A stretch of DNA of 64,000 bases from Siphonodentalium dalli. Taxonomy: Eukaryota > Mollusca > Scaphopoda > Gadilida > Siphonodentaliidae. Where the stretch lies: positions 120,922,723-120,986,722 of the forward strand of contig CP136063.1 in the NCBI GenBank assembly GCA_032622095.1. The letters are read 5' to 3'. Under the pieces are notes generated by a model, which was given only the letters and a program-made list of their open reading frames with translations, ran no database searches and had not been told where the DNA came from. Shown piece after piece: positions 12,101-27,100 of the stretch (its first letter is position 1; each line of letters starts with the position of its first letter). The translations under genes and the position numbers were made by a program.

Positions 12101-15100
12101 ATAATGCTAACCACAGTCAACTATAGTATAAAATTGCCCAAAACCTGTTATTTATCAACATTTTGTTCAACGAAATTTTTCTGGTTTGTCCAATATCTGA
12201 CACAAAAAAGCCACTTGATTTTAGAGTTATCCATCTTCATTCAGAATTTGGTCCGAGGCTGCCTACTCGTCGACTTTTTACTGGGCAAATTAAAATTATC
12301 GGTGGTGAAAATAATAGATTTCAAACATCGATATCCCTCTGTGCTTTGATGGCTGGGTTCCTTGACTTGAATCAAATATTTTTTACCCCCGAAACCAAGG
12401 AAACAGTAATTTGCGAATGTTAATTCGGATTGTGCATCTTTAAATTTCCTCAAACAAAAAACATAGTAGTGTGAATAAGTAGGGATGCAAGATATCACCG
12501 GTGCACTGGTGTATCACGAATCAGAGTTCTACGATACACGCACCGGTTCCATAGCCAAAAAATCAAGCATCACGATACACAATTTTGTTTATCTATTATC
12601 CATTATTCGTTCTTTAAAATTGCTATATTCACGCCGAAGAATAATAATTAAATACAAGGGCACGCAAAGAAGCATGATCAAGTCGTTCTACTTCAAAGCG
12701 CCCATTAAATAGGTCAGCCACCTGTTCGTCGGTCATGCGTGTGGGCGTTGTTGTTTTTGTGTAAAGATTGATATACCATTGTCACCGTTGGCACACAGAA
12801 GAGTTCGTTCATAGAAATGATGTCGCCAAAAGGCTCAAAATGTACGTCGTGCTAATCATTTGTCGTTCATCGGACTTGAACTGCATATTAGAGAATTAAA
12901 TCATTCCCGTTAACAGTCACCGATACCCAATTGACATAAACGTGTCTCATCGCAAGACAGACAGACAGCGTTCCGAACTTCCCACGTGGTATTTTTGGAT
13001 TACTCCCCCTGGACTGTATTTAAATGAATTAAACAACAAACGTGGTATGTTTTTGTACTTGAAAGTCGTGTAATCCCATACGACCTTGGCCTTAAATAAA
13101 ACATTCCAATGAACTGAAGTAGCTGGTATTGAAGGATTAATCAAATTAATGAACTATTAAATAATGACTATGATTGAATATATGTTTTTTTTCAACCAAT
13201 TCATGAATTCCATATGAAGGGCTGCATCCAGAAATACTAGGGTATTGTATCGCGACACGCATATCGCGATACGTATCGTATCGCGACACTGGGCGTACTT
13301 CCCACCCCTGTGAACAAGGTTCTAGGTAAATACAAACAGTGCAAAAATGCAACAAAATTTGAGATAGGTAAATTTGATAGGCAGCATCAGTCGTGGGAGT
13401 GCATACCTTGCATACTGTGGAGCATTCCTTCAGACCATCCATCGATGATTTATTCTGGGCAACAAGCTCATCGTTAGTGACAGAGAACGAGCGCAGGGTC
13501 TCTTTCAAGGAAATCTTATCAAGCTGTCCAGACAAAGTCCCCCATCTTTTTAAAATATAGCTAAGTAGAATGCTGTGGAAGGAAGGTTAATTGTTAAAAA
13601 GAGCCCCACTAGGTGTGGTATAATAAAACAATGCTCAATGCTTGTGGGTTCCACTTATACCTTAATAACAATAAATAATACTTTCTTTTTTTTTTTATAC
13701 CCTTACTCTATTGGTTTAGACAAGAACTCATGACAATGTGTATCAACAATAGTAATAATTCAGTCTGACATCAAATGTAAACAAACGTCATGGCCACATG
13801 TGTGACAGGGGAAAAAAAACACGGTTTGCCCTGCGAGTTGAATTGGCAGTGTGCTTTCGTGTCGGAATGTAGAGTTATTGACCTTCGCGGGGAAACCCAG
13901 GTTTCATTTTGTAAACTTTTGCTAAGTGAATTCTTTCTGTATGAATTTTGTCAATTTTACGTGTACTTCTTCAGAGAATTGTTCAATTAACAATTATACA
14001 AACAGAGTTATCGGATAGATAGAAACATGCCTGATTCTTTGTTCTGCGGTAAACTGCAAAAACTGACAATCTAAGAAAATTTGGAAGACAAAAGGAGGTT
14101 TTCCAACAGTAGGATTTTTTAGATAGCCAAACTCACCTGTCAGACATGCAAAATGGATGAGAGCTATTCCGAGAGAATTGGTTCCTGACAAAATGGCCTA
14201 GAATTTGTAGCCAGCATTACATTTCAGATCAGTTAAAGGTTATTTAATTTTTGATTGAGAAAATAATTTTTTTCCTCAGACTCCAGTTGATCTCTTCTCA
14301 ATCTCTTTGAAAAGCCGATGATAATCCTAACTGATATACGTCTCTGGAGGTGTCCACTAAATTTCATTTATTACAATGATGCGGCATTACCAACATGACG
14401 TAATAAACCATTTCCAAATATGGAGTGCATCCCTGGGGTAGTAAATGTTTGTGAGAATCGTAGTATTTAGAAATAGTTATAAATACAACAAGATGTGAAA
14501 GAATAATCAGTCATGAATATCGTTGACTGATAAAAACACGAAGATGATGTCTCCTATATTGAAATGAGTAAAATGAGTTATGGATATATCGCCTGTATTC
14601 TGTGATACTCAATACTCATTCACATTTAAAGTGATGTGAAAAACTCTGGTAGGGTAATCAAATAAAATAAAGAACAATCTTGTTCAAAGTAGCTATTTTT
14701 ACAAATATTATAAAATTGACGACACACACCGACATTCTTATATATTAATTAAATGCAGTGTCTCTCGATGGTGAAATTGTTTTCGTTAGTTTATCGATGA
14801 TAGTTGTGTCCCGAATCGAGAAGTAAATATTTACAATTAGTTCCGACGATGTTTACTATGGATTGGTTTGGTTGATTTATTTCAGATTTTCAGCAATGTC
14901 AGTAGAATGCTACATTCCTCCAGTTAACACAGCACCAGAATACTAACATATCAATTTCATGCACCCGAACAAGTCCAAAATATGTTTTTGACTTGAACTG
15001 ATGTAAACAAAGCTTTTTAAATGATGTTATACCGATACTGTATTCACAGTATTGTGAATCATTATGAACCATACTCACAGATGAACCGAGGAATATTTAA

Positions 15101-18100
15101 TGCATTTATATTAACTTTAGTGATAAATGATAGTGAAAATGATCAAATTACAATAAATCAAGTTAAGTACACAATCAAATTTATTTTAAATATCAATTTG
15201 TAACAACATAAGATATATTAAAGTTTATAAAATAGTAAACAAAGTTTTAATCTAGAAATTCAGGTTAACGATTTGCTTCACATAAACTGTGCACATCATA
15301 TATATATTGTTATCATTATATAATAACCAAAGACCTGTCATACTATAAACATGTATCATACAATGAAACTAACTTTTGCAGTCTATATTCTCATATGTAT
15401 TGATGATCAACTTTTTCAAAAGCCAATATAATCGAATAATTATCTACTGTACTAAATTTGGGTGGAAGGATGGGCCAACCGTGCGCATTAGAAGCTGAAT
15501 GTAGAATGAGCGCTAAAATCTTGTTTGCGTTCAAGCACACTTTAGAACAATCGAGAAACTCATGCTGAATCGAGTTAATATCAATCAACGCTTGTCACGC
15601 GTGAACTATTATTGCCAATCACCCAGATATGCCCCATCGATTTAACCCCCGTCGATCTAATATTTTCCATAAACACTCCTGTCTCATAATAATTATTTGT
15701 TAACTTCAATAACAACAACAGGTAGTACGTCTAGTGATCATCAAAAGGAACATCACTTTGATCGATACCAAAAAGACAAGTTACAGACCACATCTTACCA
15801 AAACAATTGATGAAGAATCTCTCCCCTGAGGATCAGAGAACTTTATAATACTAGCAGAGAATGAAAAAAAAACACCTCAAACAAGAACGTCATAACAAGG
15901 CATCTTGCATTATAAATTATGATTAGTTCAATCAACCTGTACATTTAACCTATGTTAAGTAAAACTATACACTGCATGAAAAGGTGGCCTCATGGCCATC
16001 CATGGTAGAAACTGTTGATACAGATACTAAAATATAAATTCCTGATTGCATTGCAGGGCACTCGGCATGTTTTTTTGCCCTTCGTCTGACAGGGTTTGTT
16101 TATATTTGATGCCAAACTGAAACCATTTATAGAAGCAATGAAATTGAGTTATGATATTACCTGGATTGAGAGAGGTGTTTCGTGTACATCTGACACCAAA
16201 TTGAGTAACACTGTTTATCTATTTTCAAACAATCCACCAAACATCTAAGCAACTGAAAGGACAATAGATGTTAGAACAAAGGAGAAGTTGTCTAATGAGG
16301 CAACTACTAACAAGCATACAAGAGACAAATGAATAAATGAATCAAGAGCTCAAATCCCCGACGTGGAGATAGAAGTATTAAATCAAACACCTCAAGTTAC
16401 TGTTACACACATTACAAACATGACAAATATTAATCTTCTCTCTGCTGAATACAATACATTTTTTTTACAGTTTTAGCATCTGTGCCTTCCAGTGTCAACT
16501 ATAAAGTCTGTTAGGAAGCCTGGGCATATGGTTTATGATTGAACATAGTTAGACTTATATCAGCTTAAATTTCTGTGGAATGTTGGTAAAGGATTTTCAC
16601 ATCAGAATAACCGCGTTTCTCTCTTATTCTTCTTGGTGGTATTACATGGATATGGCGGTAGACAATTGCTAAGAACTTAATCTCTCTTGATTAGAACAGT
16701 GTTTCTAAAAAAAAATGCAAGGTTTCAACTATTAATCTTTCCTTTACTAAATACTTATTTACAAGTAGTTCCCTTAAAGGATTGCTATCCTGATGAATAC
16801 TTGTTACAAAACACTATCGGAAACCCACCCCTATTATGATCACAGTGATCCAAGTCCCATAACAATCGCGTAATAAATAAGCCGAGAAATAAATAAATAA
16901 TACCACCACTGGTTATCGGCTATCTCCGTCGCAAATCCTCATATGACGTCAAATGAGTAGACTAATTAAAAATACGGAATCGGAGTTAAATGTGTCTACC
17001 TATATGACGTCATATGAGTGACGTTGTAAAATGCGGAATCGACAAGAGCGCATGAGTGGAATTACTGCGGGGCATGTCAATAACATTGTGTATTCATAGT
17101 GAATTGTTATCGCCCGGTGAGTTATCTTCATGCACTTGTCATAAGTGCTGTTTGGAACGTTAATGTTTTGACAAAAATATAGAAGGCCGATTGAGCGGGG
17201 TAGCTAACACTGTCATGTCAAAAATAAAGCTTACAAAGCCTTACGAGCCTGCACGTGTTTTCTCTATATTCGGGTGATTGTTCACAATGTTGTTTCAGTG
17301 TTCCATATATATGCCTCGAGTGTCCCATATATTTACAGTCATCTTTCGTCTATTCACTCGTGACAATACCAAATAAATGCAGTGTTTTCGGCTGTGACTT
17401 TCAATTAGGTATAATTCTACATGTCCAAGCGATGTTCGTTTACGTGACATTTGGCGGGATTTCTGTGGGAAACCCGTTGCGCAAAATCAGAAACTATTAA
17501 AATGGATGACGACGAAATGGTCAAGAATTTGTTCCGTCCACTTCGGGAAAAATGTGTTTTGAGCACAGGGTGAATACTCTTGGCCCCAACAGTGACTACT
17601 GATGACAACTGAGAAGAGACGCGACACCCACATTAAACAAACCTACCACCGACGAGAATGCCATCCTAAGAAAAACGTCAACTCCCATAAAAAATATAAA
17701 TTTGCCGGAGCATCCCGTCATGAGTATATCCAGTTGAACCTTGGATATACCAAATAAAGAGCGTTTAATTTTACGAGTAGAGCATGGTTACGAATACATA
17801 AAATTGCAGTCAAAGTGGGGATTATATATTGATCAATAATTTAGTAATGTTCCACGTTAAGCGTGTTCCTGATATGGTGCCGATAAAAAGCGTTTAACAA
17901 ACTGGAAATTGCTATGACTTTGACTGGTATATAAACATATACCGATATATCGAAAGTTCGTGTACATGTATTTACGGGTATTGGTGTAATTAGAAAATAT
18001 TCACGATGACAACTATTCTAAAGAGCGTTTGTATATGTGATTACTTATTAAACCGGATTATTATCATTCCTTCAAAAAGTGTTATATATGATTGAATGTT

Positions 18101-21100
18101 CAAACGAACAACAACCAACATTTATACCTTTTATAATGCTATTGTTATGCGTAATTGACACAAAGAGGTCGATAATATATGCCAAATGCCATATATACAT
18201 AGATAAACTGGCAAACAGCATGAGGCAGTGACAAATTGCCACATCATCTACAACAACGTTCGAAGAAGACATCAAAGGAAGACATTGAACCCAACTACAT
18301 CCCGATGGATTTTGATGATTTTGTTTTGATAGTAATGGGAATTCCCCTAATCGCCACGTCACTGTCACGTGTTAAATCATGTGACCGACTGCTGATCATG
18401 TGACTTCAATCACGTCTGCAACAAACTATCTTCTGCATTCTTCGGAATGTTTTTTATTTCGTTATAAAAACAAGATTAGCGATCAAACATATGATTATTT
18501 GGGCAAATTGGACATTTTAATTATATAATATAGGTACAGTGCCCTGAATTTACCAAAGTACATTGTCACTAAAGACTACCTCTGTAATCCGAAACCTCTG
18601 TACTCCGAATACCGGACGGTTTTATTAGTCCATAAGTGAACAAATATATAATTTTTAAAATTAAAATTAGTTTTTCCTTAGGGAAGCCCGAAACTGAACT
18701 ATATGGATTAGATCTACGGCCTTGTGTCAAACAGGAGGATTAAAATTTTATTGATGTCCGAGTCAGTTCACACCCGAGCTCCGATTAGTCACGCATGAAT
18801 ACGCCCAAGTAAATCCCGCATTCTTATTATCTGATTAGTTTTTATTTCCGACTTAATCATGAGATTTGCGAGTCGCGGGGTTGGGAATGGCACCACCATG
18901 AGAGGGATCTATGATAGTTCAGTTTCGGGCTTTCAGTGCCAGGGGCCGATCTCATCGGCCCTAATTTACGGTCTGTAGAGTGCCAGGGCCGATGAGATCG
19001 GCCCTGGCACTCTACAGACTGTAAATTAGGGCCGATGAGATCGGCCCCTGGCACTGAAAGCCCGATCGGCCCTAAAAAAAATTAGAATTTTTTTTGGGTA
19101 TGCTTAAGCATGCTATAGCGAATTTAAAAACAAACTGGATAAGTCCTTATGGGCATGTTATAACTCAAAACTATCACCAAGTATTCATAGTAATAATTTT
19201 GATGTCCATGAAAAACGTAAGATTCCCTGGCACTAAACCTACAAAATAAGCCTGGCACAGAAAGAGTTAAGGAAAAACTAATTTTAATTTTAAAAATTAT
19301 ATTTTTCCGCCAAGGAAAGCCCTTCAACTGAACTATATGAATTAGAATGCAAGCCCAAGAGGAGGCACGAGCAACAAAGTTAATTAATATCCAAATTCGA
19401 TGGGAATGCACTCTTCCGAAACAGATTTCATGTAAATGTGATTTAGTTATGAATCGGATATGATTATGTTATGTGAAAGAGCTCCCAATTCAGATTCCGA
19501 CATTGCTCAAACGTGGACCTCCCCCCCCCCCTTGTTTTTGGAAGAAACATCCCAGGTAGTGCCATATAATTCATGCTAGCGAGACAACCGAGCAAGTATA
19601 ACTTGTGAAGAGACTTCTTTCCCGTCACTTCTTCTGTCGCTTCATCCTATTCTCTTTGTCATCTTCTTCGCTCTCAACAGTTCACATATTGAACTGATGT
19701 CACATGTTGCCATTGTGTATGTCATAAGATATGAGGATGCGTATGATACACCAGGGAGCAAATTAACTGGTATCGCATCGCAATTTGCTACTGAAAGGTG
19801 GATAATAGTTAGGAATTTTTATATGATGTTATAAAATGCTATCTAATCATGTCAATGTGAGATTATTTGCTAATCAAAATTGCAAAAGTAATTTGCTACC
19901 TGTGATACACAAACCAGATATAAAATGATATGCTGCAGATATCATAGCGATGTATGATGTATGATTATATCATGCCACAAAGCCCTACTCCAGCCTCGTA
20001 TAATGTAGAGAGCAGGGAACGCCATCATGATCCAAGGTATCATTGCATACCAGTATAGTTATATATTAGATAACACCACTGAGGACTTGATGAACAGGCA
20101 TAGAAGCATCAGTGATCTATTATGGCGCACATGACAATTTTCGGGTACATTTCAAAATGATCAAATGTAGCAGAATGATCAAGTGGCAAAATGACCAGTG
20201 GAGGAGTGGCCTGGAGGTATCCCGAAGGTGTACGATTCCAGGGGATCGACTGTACCCCATCTTATGGAGATGTGGGCCGTTGCACCGTGGGGAAGAGTCA
20301 GAAGGCTGGTGCAGCTCTTGGAGGCACGCAACAACAAGTCTTCCCCACCCAGAACATCCACCAAAGGCTACAGTGCTGGGGCCTTCCTGACGGAGGTATA
20401 TACTGGTACTTTATCGCAAATTGTTTAAATAAAGCAATATAAGAGATCAACCTGTGTCCTCATCCGTTACAAAATCACTTACCAGAGGAACATCAGAATC
20501 CTCGTCCGACAGTGTGCCTGGGGTCCCACTGTCGTCCCGCGATTCTTGCTCATCGTCGTCAAACCTGCCGACGCCATGTGATGCAGAGAAGTATGTCAGG
20601 ATCGACGCCTTGTTTGTTATCAACAATAAATATTGAGTCGATAAACTCGCAATGTCAGAAAAATACTCCCTTAGAAACAACTTCTGTTTCTTTTCTTCTG
20701 CTTATAAACCACGACAGATCGCCAGTGAAGAGGAAGAAAAACTAATCAGATAATAAGAATGCGGGATTTAATTGGGCGTATTCATGCGTGACTAATCGGA
20801 GCTCGGGTGTGAACGGACTCGGACAGCAATACAATTTTAACCCTCCTGATTGACACAAGGCCGGAGATCTAATCCATATAGTTCAGTTGAAGGGCTTTCC
20901 TTGGCGGAAAAACACTAATGTTTACCTCCAAAATCCGAACGTTGAAAGTGATGGAAGAGACCGAAGTTCACCGAACGCAATCAGTTAAAAAGTAATGATG
21001 TGAACGTTTCCGTTTTTGAGTTGACCTGTGTGTGACCCCGATCAGCGTCACAGTTAGTTACAAACGGACGAATTGTTCTTGGTAAATTAATCAAATTTAA

Positions 21101-24100
21101 TTACAAATTAAAACGAATATAATGCCTGATAATAAAAAGATACGGCCGTATTTATATTTAATCTTATTCTAAATAAATTCCGAAAGGGATACCAGGCGAA
21201 CGCGCGTGCACACAGGTAATGTACTTTCGTACTATTGAATAAGCGTACCAATTTAATTAGCGGTCTTTTTTCTCGGCGAAGCTTTGAAACAGATTAAAAC
21301 AACAGGTGTCTAATCGGATATGCCTAAACCAGAATTTGTTACTGCACTGCACCACCTTCAGATACACATAGATACATGTTTGCTTATTTCGCAAATTGAT
21401 TGAACAATGGTGACTTCACAGATAATTAGAGCAGCGACACGTTGTTTTTACATCAGTTGTCGCGCTGGAAGGGACTCTTTGTTTGTACAACAATTGTCCA
21501 AACTAAACACTAATTAGCTAAAATTACAGGATGGTGGTTTATTGTCACCATCACAGTTTTAATCAACTTATCACAATTAATGAGCATTCGGGAAAACGAC
21601 AGATCAGAGTTGAAATCTACCGTCAACAACATTTTCAAAAACCGCGAATCACTGCAAAATGTATCATTTCCGTGTTTCCAGGTTTATTTGTACATATACC
21701 TATGTAATATTATAACATGTTTATCTATTGCAATTTATTTTTTGTTGTATTTTGTAGTTTATTGAATAAAGTTTAATTAATCAGTACGGAGGTGTTCGGG
21801 TCTCGATAACTCTTACCGACAGCGGCAATATATTCCACTGGTTTTGCGATTTTCTGTAAACCGAACACCTCTCTAAACCGAACAGAATATTCATTGGAAT
21901 CCTTCTATTATCTGTCGTCTGCTTATATTTTCCTTCACATCTCTCCAGATAAATAATCGACCATTGCAAGGTATATTTTTATAACTGATGGGAGAATCCA
22001 TTTGATAAAGAGAGGGCTAAATACAACATGATAGGTTGTTTTGCATTGTTACCTCTGCTTTTAGATGCTGGTTGCATTTCAGAGTAGCTCTCGATAGATA
22101 GCTGGGGAAAAAGATCCTCATAGATGTGCTCGGGTCTTCTCCATATGCCAAGGTCTGAAAAATAAACAAACCAAAAATATAATGATGTATTCATGGTTGG
22201 AGGCAAATGAAACCGGGTTTTCATTTTATTTAGATTCTAGTGCATAAGATAACACATATGGACACTATGTTATTTGATATAGAATTTTCTATCCATTCAT
22301 TTCTAAAATTTCAATAATTTAGAGGGACAGCTAAGCGACATTGTCTGCTATAGTTTATAAGTCTTGTAATTAACACCAAATGTTAAATATGTTACTTTTG
22401 AAAAAAAATTCAGTAGAGTGATAGTAAAATATCAAAAGGAATATCCAATTTCTATATAGAAGTAAAGTGTTTACTTTGCCAAAAGTGTTAAAATTGATAT
22501 AAAATGAATTGAATGCCAGACTTTCTTACCTTGATATGTGGGTACATTTCCTGTAGTTTTTTCTTCAGATCTCCAGGAATATTCAGACTGTTACTGTACG
22601 CTGTGTCCATAAAATGGAAATACTCCTTCACTGTTATCTCATTGAAGCAACTCGTCAAGGACCTATTTTGACTGAAAAGATTGCAAATATTTGATAGTTT
22701 AGTGTCACAACATAAACAGTGTTGTATGATGAAGTCATCCAATATGCTGGAAACTCTAAAAATCCAACTTTAGTCTTCATTATTAAGTTTTATTACCAGA
22801 TTGTCTGGAAATTTATGAAATGACATTCATTGTTCAAATGTCAGAATCAACTTCACTCACAGTCACTCAACTGTAGGGGTGCCATGATTAATCGTATAAT
22901 CGATGAACCATTGATAAAGCCAATAATCGATTACCATTTGCATTAACAAAATCTATAATCATGACACCTCTACTCAACTGCTGGCGGCCATGTTTTTTAA
23001 TGAATGTTTGGGAGGGGGGGGGGAATTGATGGTTCCCATAGATCTAAGGTCACCCCGAAGATCCATATGAAGTTTTGTGATGAGGGATGTGGCCTGTAGG
23101 TTGTGCCAAAAGAAATTGTTGGCGGAAGCATGCACAGACGAAGGACGCCAAACATGTCAATAGCTCAAACTTGACTTCGTCAAGTTGAGCTAAATATGAC
23201 AAATATTTAGATCTCGAATATGAGCACATTTTGGTAGAATGTGACTCAGATAAAGTATAATATGTTGGGTCCTTCTGCTTTGTGCAAGGTATATAAATGT
23301 TCTGTCCCTGCATCAAAGCACCAACAAATGAATACATATGCATTCAGCTCTTTCTGATCACTTCCAGTCATCAATCGCTATATATGCATGTATGTGATAC
23401 CAGAATTTAGCAAACATAGGTTACAACAGGGTTTTGTGATGTCATGACTGAAGAAATGAACTGTGCTACTTTGTTGAAGCAGTTGTCACAACATCGCAAA
23501 TTGTTACCATATAAACCGTGTTAACACCAAACACATGTAAACACGACACAACCGGTGCTTGAGAATTTCATCCAGCTCTGATACAAATTTTTTCCACAAT
23601 TTTACACTGTAATTTTATGGAAGTTAAAGTTTTTTGTATATGTGATATATCGATTTATCTCAAAGGCAACTCATGGGAGACATAAAATAAATTTTCTTTC
23701 ATAAATGGACAAATTAAGCAGATTAATTATTTTTTTCAACCTATTCGGCATATATTCTATCTAAACATTTTACTATCGTGGTAAAATCAGTTGCTTTTAA
23801 CAAAAACATAAAATGAAAACACATTTTGTTTTGAGACTGCACAGGCAGTGATGGCATACCCCCAAGACAGCAAATTCAAACCAACAAAGTATGGTTGAGA
23901 TATCTGCTTGGAAGGGAAAAAAACAACAATTTCATATAAACAAAGATAAATAACTCTAGAAAGGAAAACATGAACAAAACGATTGAACACTAAATTGATT
24001 GCCATCATAGTAGTGAAAATCCATACCAAATTTCATTGGTGGTGCAGATACGGACAAAAACCAACACTTCCAAATAAACCAAAATGAATAACACTAGAAC

Positions 24101-27100
24101 AGAAAACCGGGAAAAAAAACAATTGAACACTCAATCGATTGGCCTCATAGTAGTGAACATCCATACCAAATTTCATAGAGATTCGTCAATCGGTGGTGGA
24201 GTTATCTGCTCGGATGGACAAAAAAATGGAAAATCCGGCAAAAACAATTTAACACTACGTTGAATGCCCTCATAGTAGTGAACTGGATGAACGGACAGAC
24301 GGATGGCCTGACAGATGGACGGCAGATGGACGGATAAATGTCCGGACAGACGGACAAGGTCAATCCAGTATATTCTCTTCGAGAGCGGTGCATAACGACT
24401 GGAATGTGTATACGCAGATAATCCAGATTTTCCGGTAGTGTGATAGCTGTGTACTCACTTTAGAAGAGCCTGTAAGTAATCAACAGCATATGGTGCAAAT
24501 GATTTCACACTCAACAAAGGCTGCATCATGTTAATCCAAACTGAAACAAAAAATTTAATTCTTATTGTAAATTCAAAAAATTAAAAGTGTCATGTCCCAC
24601 AGCTTGGCCAGTATTTGTCTGGCTGAATCTGAAGTCAAATTAACTGAGGATAATCAACAACAAATGTGAGGTTGATGGTTTCAGCGAATATGTTTTTTTG
24701 AGATAACTGTGAATTAATTAGATGGAAAAGACTCTTGGATCTACTTTTTTGACTGGGTTGCACTATTTGAACAAATCTGAATTTCAATCATACAAGGACT
24801 CATCACACCAAAATTTGAGATCAATCTTCTGGGTGTTTATAGGAGTTTTTGTGAATTCAATGAAGAGGAAAGTGCCCCTTTTTGACCAGTTGACATCGTG
24901 AAATCTGAATACTTCCATGCCAAGGATATGCCAAATAGAATTTGCGGTTTCAGGTAATGTTCAGAAGATACACTTCCCTATTTAATCTCAATAGTGGCAG
25001 AAATTGATTGTTGATTGACAGACAGCGCAACATGGGAGAAGTGATGATTATATCTCCACCAGGCTGAGGTGAGTCTGGCCAAATAAAATTTCTTGTTAAG
25101 AAAGTTAGCAATTGGCACATCAATAACAATTGATGCTGAATAGGTTGTATGTACTGTACTTGGAAATAAATATGAGAGTGAGAAAAAAATAACATACCTC
25201 GTAGCCCAACTTTCACATTAGCCACTCCAGCCTGACCGATAGCCCACAGGATAGACAGTCCCATGTTCAATCTGTTCTGATGAGCTTTCAACAACTCAGA
25301 GTACTGTCAATGAGAAAATTATGTACTCATAAGCCATTTACTGGTGAAAAGAAATTGTAGTCACCTAATTATTCAGGTTGGGCATATCTGTAATGTTGTT
25401 TTCCACAGTGCCCCAATTGACAAGCTAATGATAATCAAGTTTCTCAGCATCGATGTTGTAAGTGGCCTTCACATGAAATGCGATTGACAAATTCTTGTTC
25501 TCAGAAAAGATTCAATTTCATGGTGTCTCTGCTATTATCAGTATCTCACTTAACTTCCTTTAAGTTTTGGTAAATGTAACTCTTAAAACAAACATGCTTC
25601 AAATAGAAGGGTTCAAAGAGACCTTGGTACATGCATTTGGATCTATGCACTGTTTAAATCATCCTGTACTCTGGCACATGTTCACTTACTAATAGGTCCG
25701 TATTAAGGATTCAGAACTTTTATTTACTTATTTTTCCCCAATGAGCCAACCAAGCTAAATAAAACTGATTTTGGCAGTCACGCTTAATTTATGGTCTATA
25801 AACCTTAACCAAAATGCTGTTGCACCAAATCAGCAAACAGATGGAAAACAATGCTAAAAATTACAATCAAACAAGATGCTCCAATTTAGGTATTTTGTTG
25901 CATATTTTCATTGTATACTTCGATCGTGAGGTTGTGTTAATTTTGTATATGTGATGTCAATAAAAATGTTCAATGCAGGGGTTGGAATTCAATGTGACGG
26001 GGCCCCATGAAATAAAACAGTGTTTTTGGCTTTACATTTTGATTGTGAAAAGCATTACAAATCTTACACATATTCTTTAATGTATCTATGCCAACTCACA
26101 GAAATCTTGCTTGCAATCATCTGCTGATCGTCTCTTTTATGCCCAGTGACATTATTATTAAATCAAATAGAAGTTTCCAGTATCATACATGTACCTGCGC
26201 ATATATATAACTAGCTGGGTTGCCTAGCATAGCATGGGTTAACAAGAGCATCTCTAGGGCGTGGCAAAATACGCCCTTTAGCCATTTCGAATTGTACTAT
26301 CGCAAAATAAGATAATACTTTGAGCTTACATTTGAAGAAAATCTGATATAACCCTAATTTCAATGCCAAAATGTGGTCAAATTCTAAGTCGAAAAAATGG
26401 CCATAACTCATGTAAAAATAATTAGACAGAACCTTTATTCAAACTTGGTCTGTAGTTTTAGCTGGGAAATACACATACCAGCTTTGGTTCAGCTCAAATA
26501 ATCAAAACTGGAGTTATCGGTCGGAAACCAAAATGTTATGATATTGGTCAAATTCTAAGTTGAATAAAAGGTCGGTAGACCTCATGTCCGCCTCTAAGCG
26601 TCGGCTTGATACGACCGTTGTTTGCGCATAAAAACCTGTCTTTAGTGCTAGTAAACCTACATACCAAATTTAATTTCATTCAGTACACATTTACTAAAGT
26701 TATCATCCGGAAACCTCAAATTGGCAAAAATTTTAAGTAAAAAAGGAACATAACTCTGGTGAAAATTGGCAGGCGGAACCCGAATTCGAACTTGACCTGT
26801 GTTTTGCTGGGAGAAAGACACATACCAAATTTGGTTTAAATCTGATTAACTCTACTAAAGTTATCATCCGGACACCAACTTTTGGGGTTTTATATGTCGG
26901 GTCGGCGGACAAAAAAGGGCCATAACTCTCGCAAAAATTATTGGATACGAAATTCGAACTTGAGCTGTATTTTGATATAAGTAATCCAAAAAAAAACGGG
27001 TTTTGCATATAAACAATCCAAAATCAAGTTATCATCCAGAAACCAAAAAACAGAAGAAAAACTGAATTTTCTATGTTGAAAAAGGGGCATAACTCTGCCA

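Larger units (their letters stand above)
18672..20916. mobile_element. Composite element with ~180-bp inverted ends
   Basis: Text at 18672-18850 (including 'gaactatatggattagatct' and 'cccgcattcttattatctga') returns inverted at 20736-20916. Between the arms are a 139-bp palindrome (18926-19064), a diverged part-copy of the left end near 19265-19345, and broken coding-like text at 20190-20680. Probably several insertions stacked in one another. Confidence 0.6.

Noticed and set aside
11825-12349. 174-codon plus-strand open frame
   Set aside because: It crosses the boundary of the nested hAT-like element and the arm of the TTAA element and has no recognisable domain; a chance frame.
21979-22224. 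81-codon minus frame over TMEM214 exon 9
   Set aside because: Wrong frame: the frame that matches TMEM214 (IFFPSYLSRAT) is a different one within the same exon.
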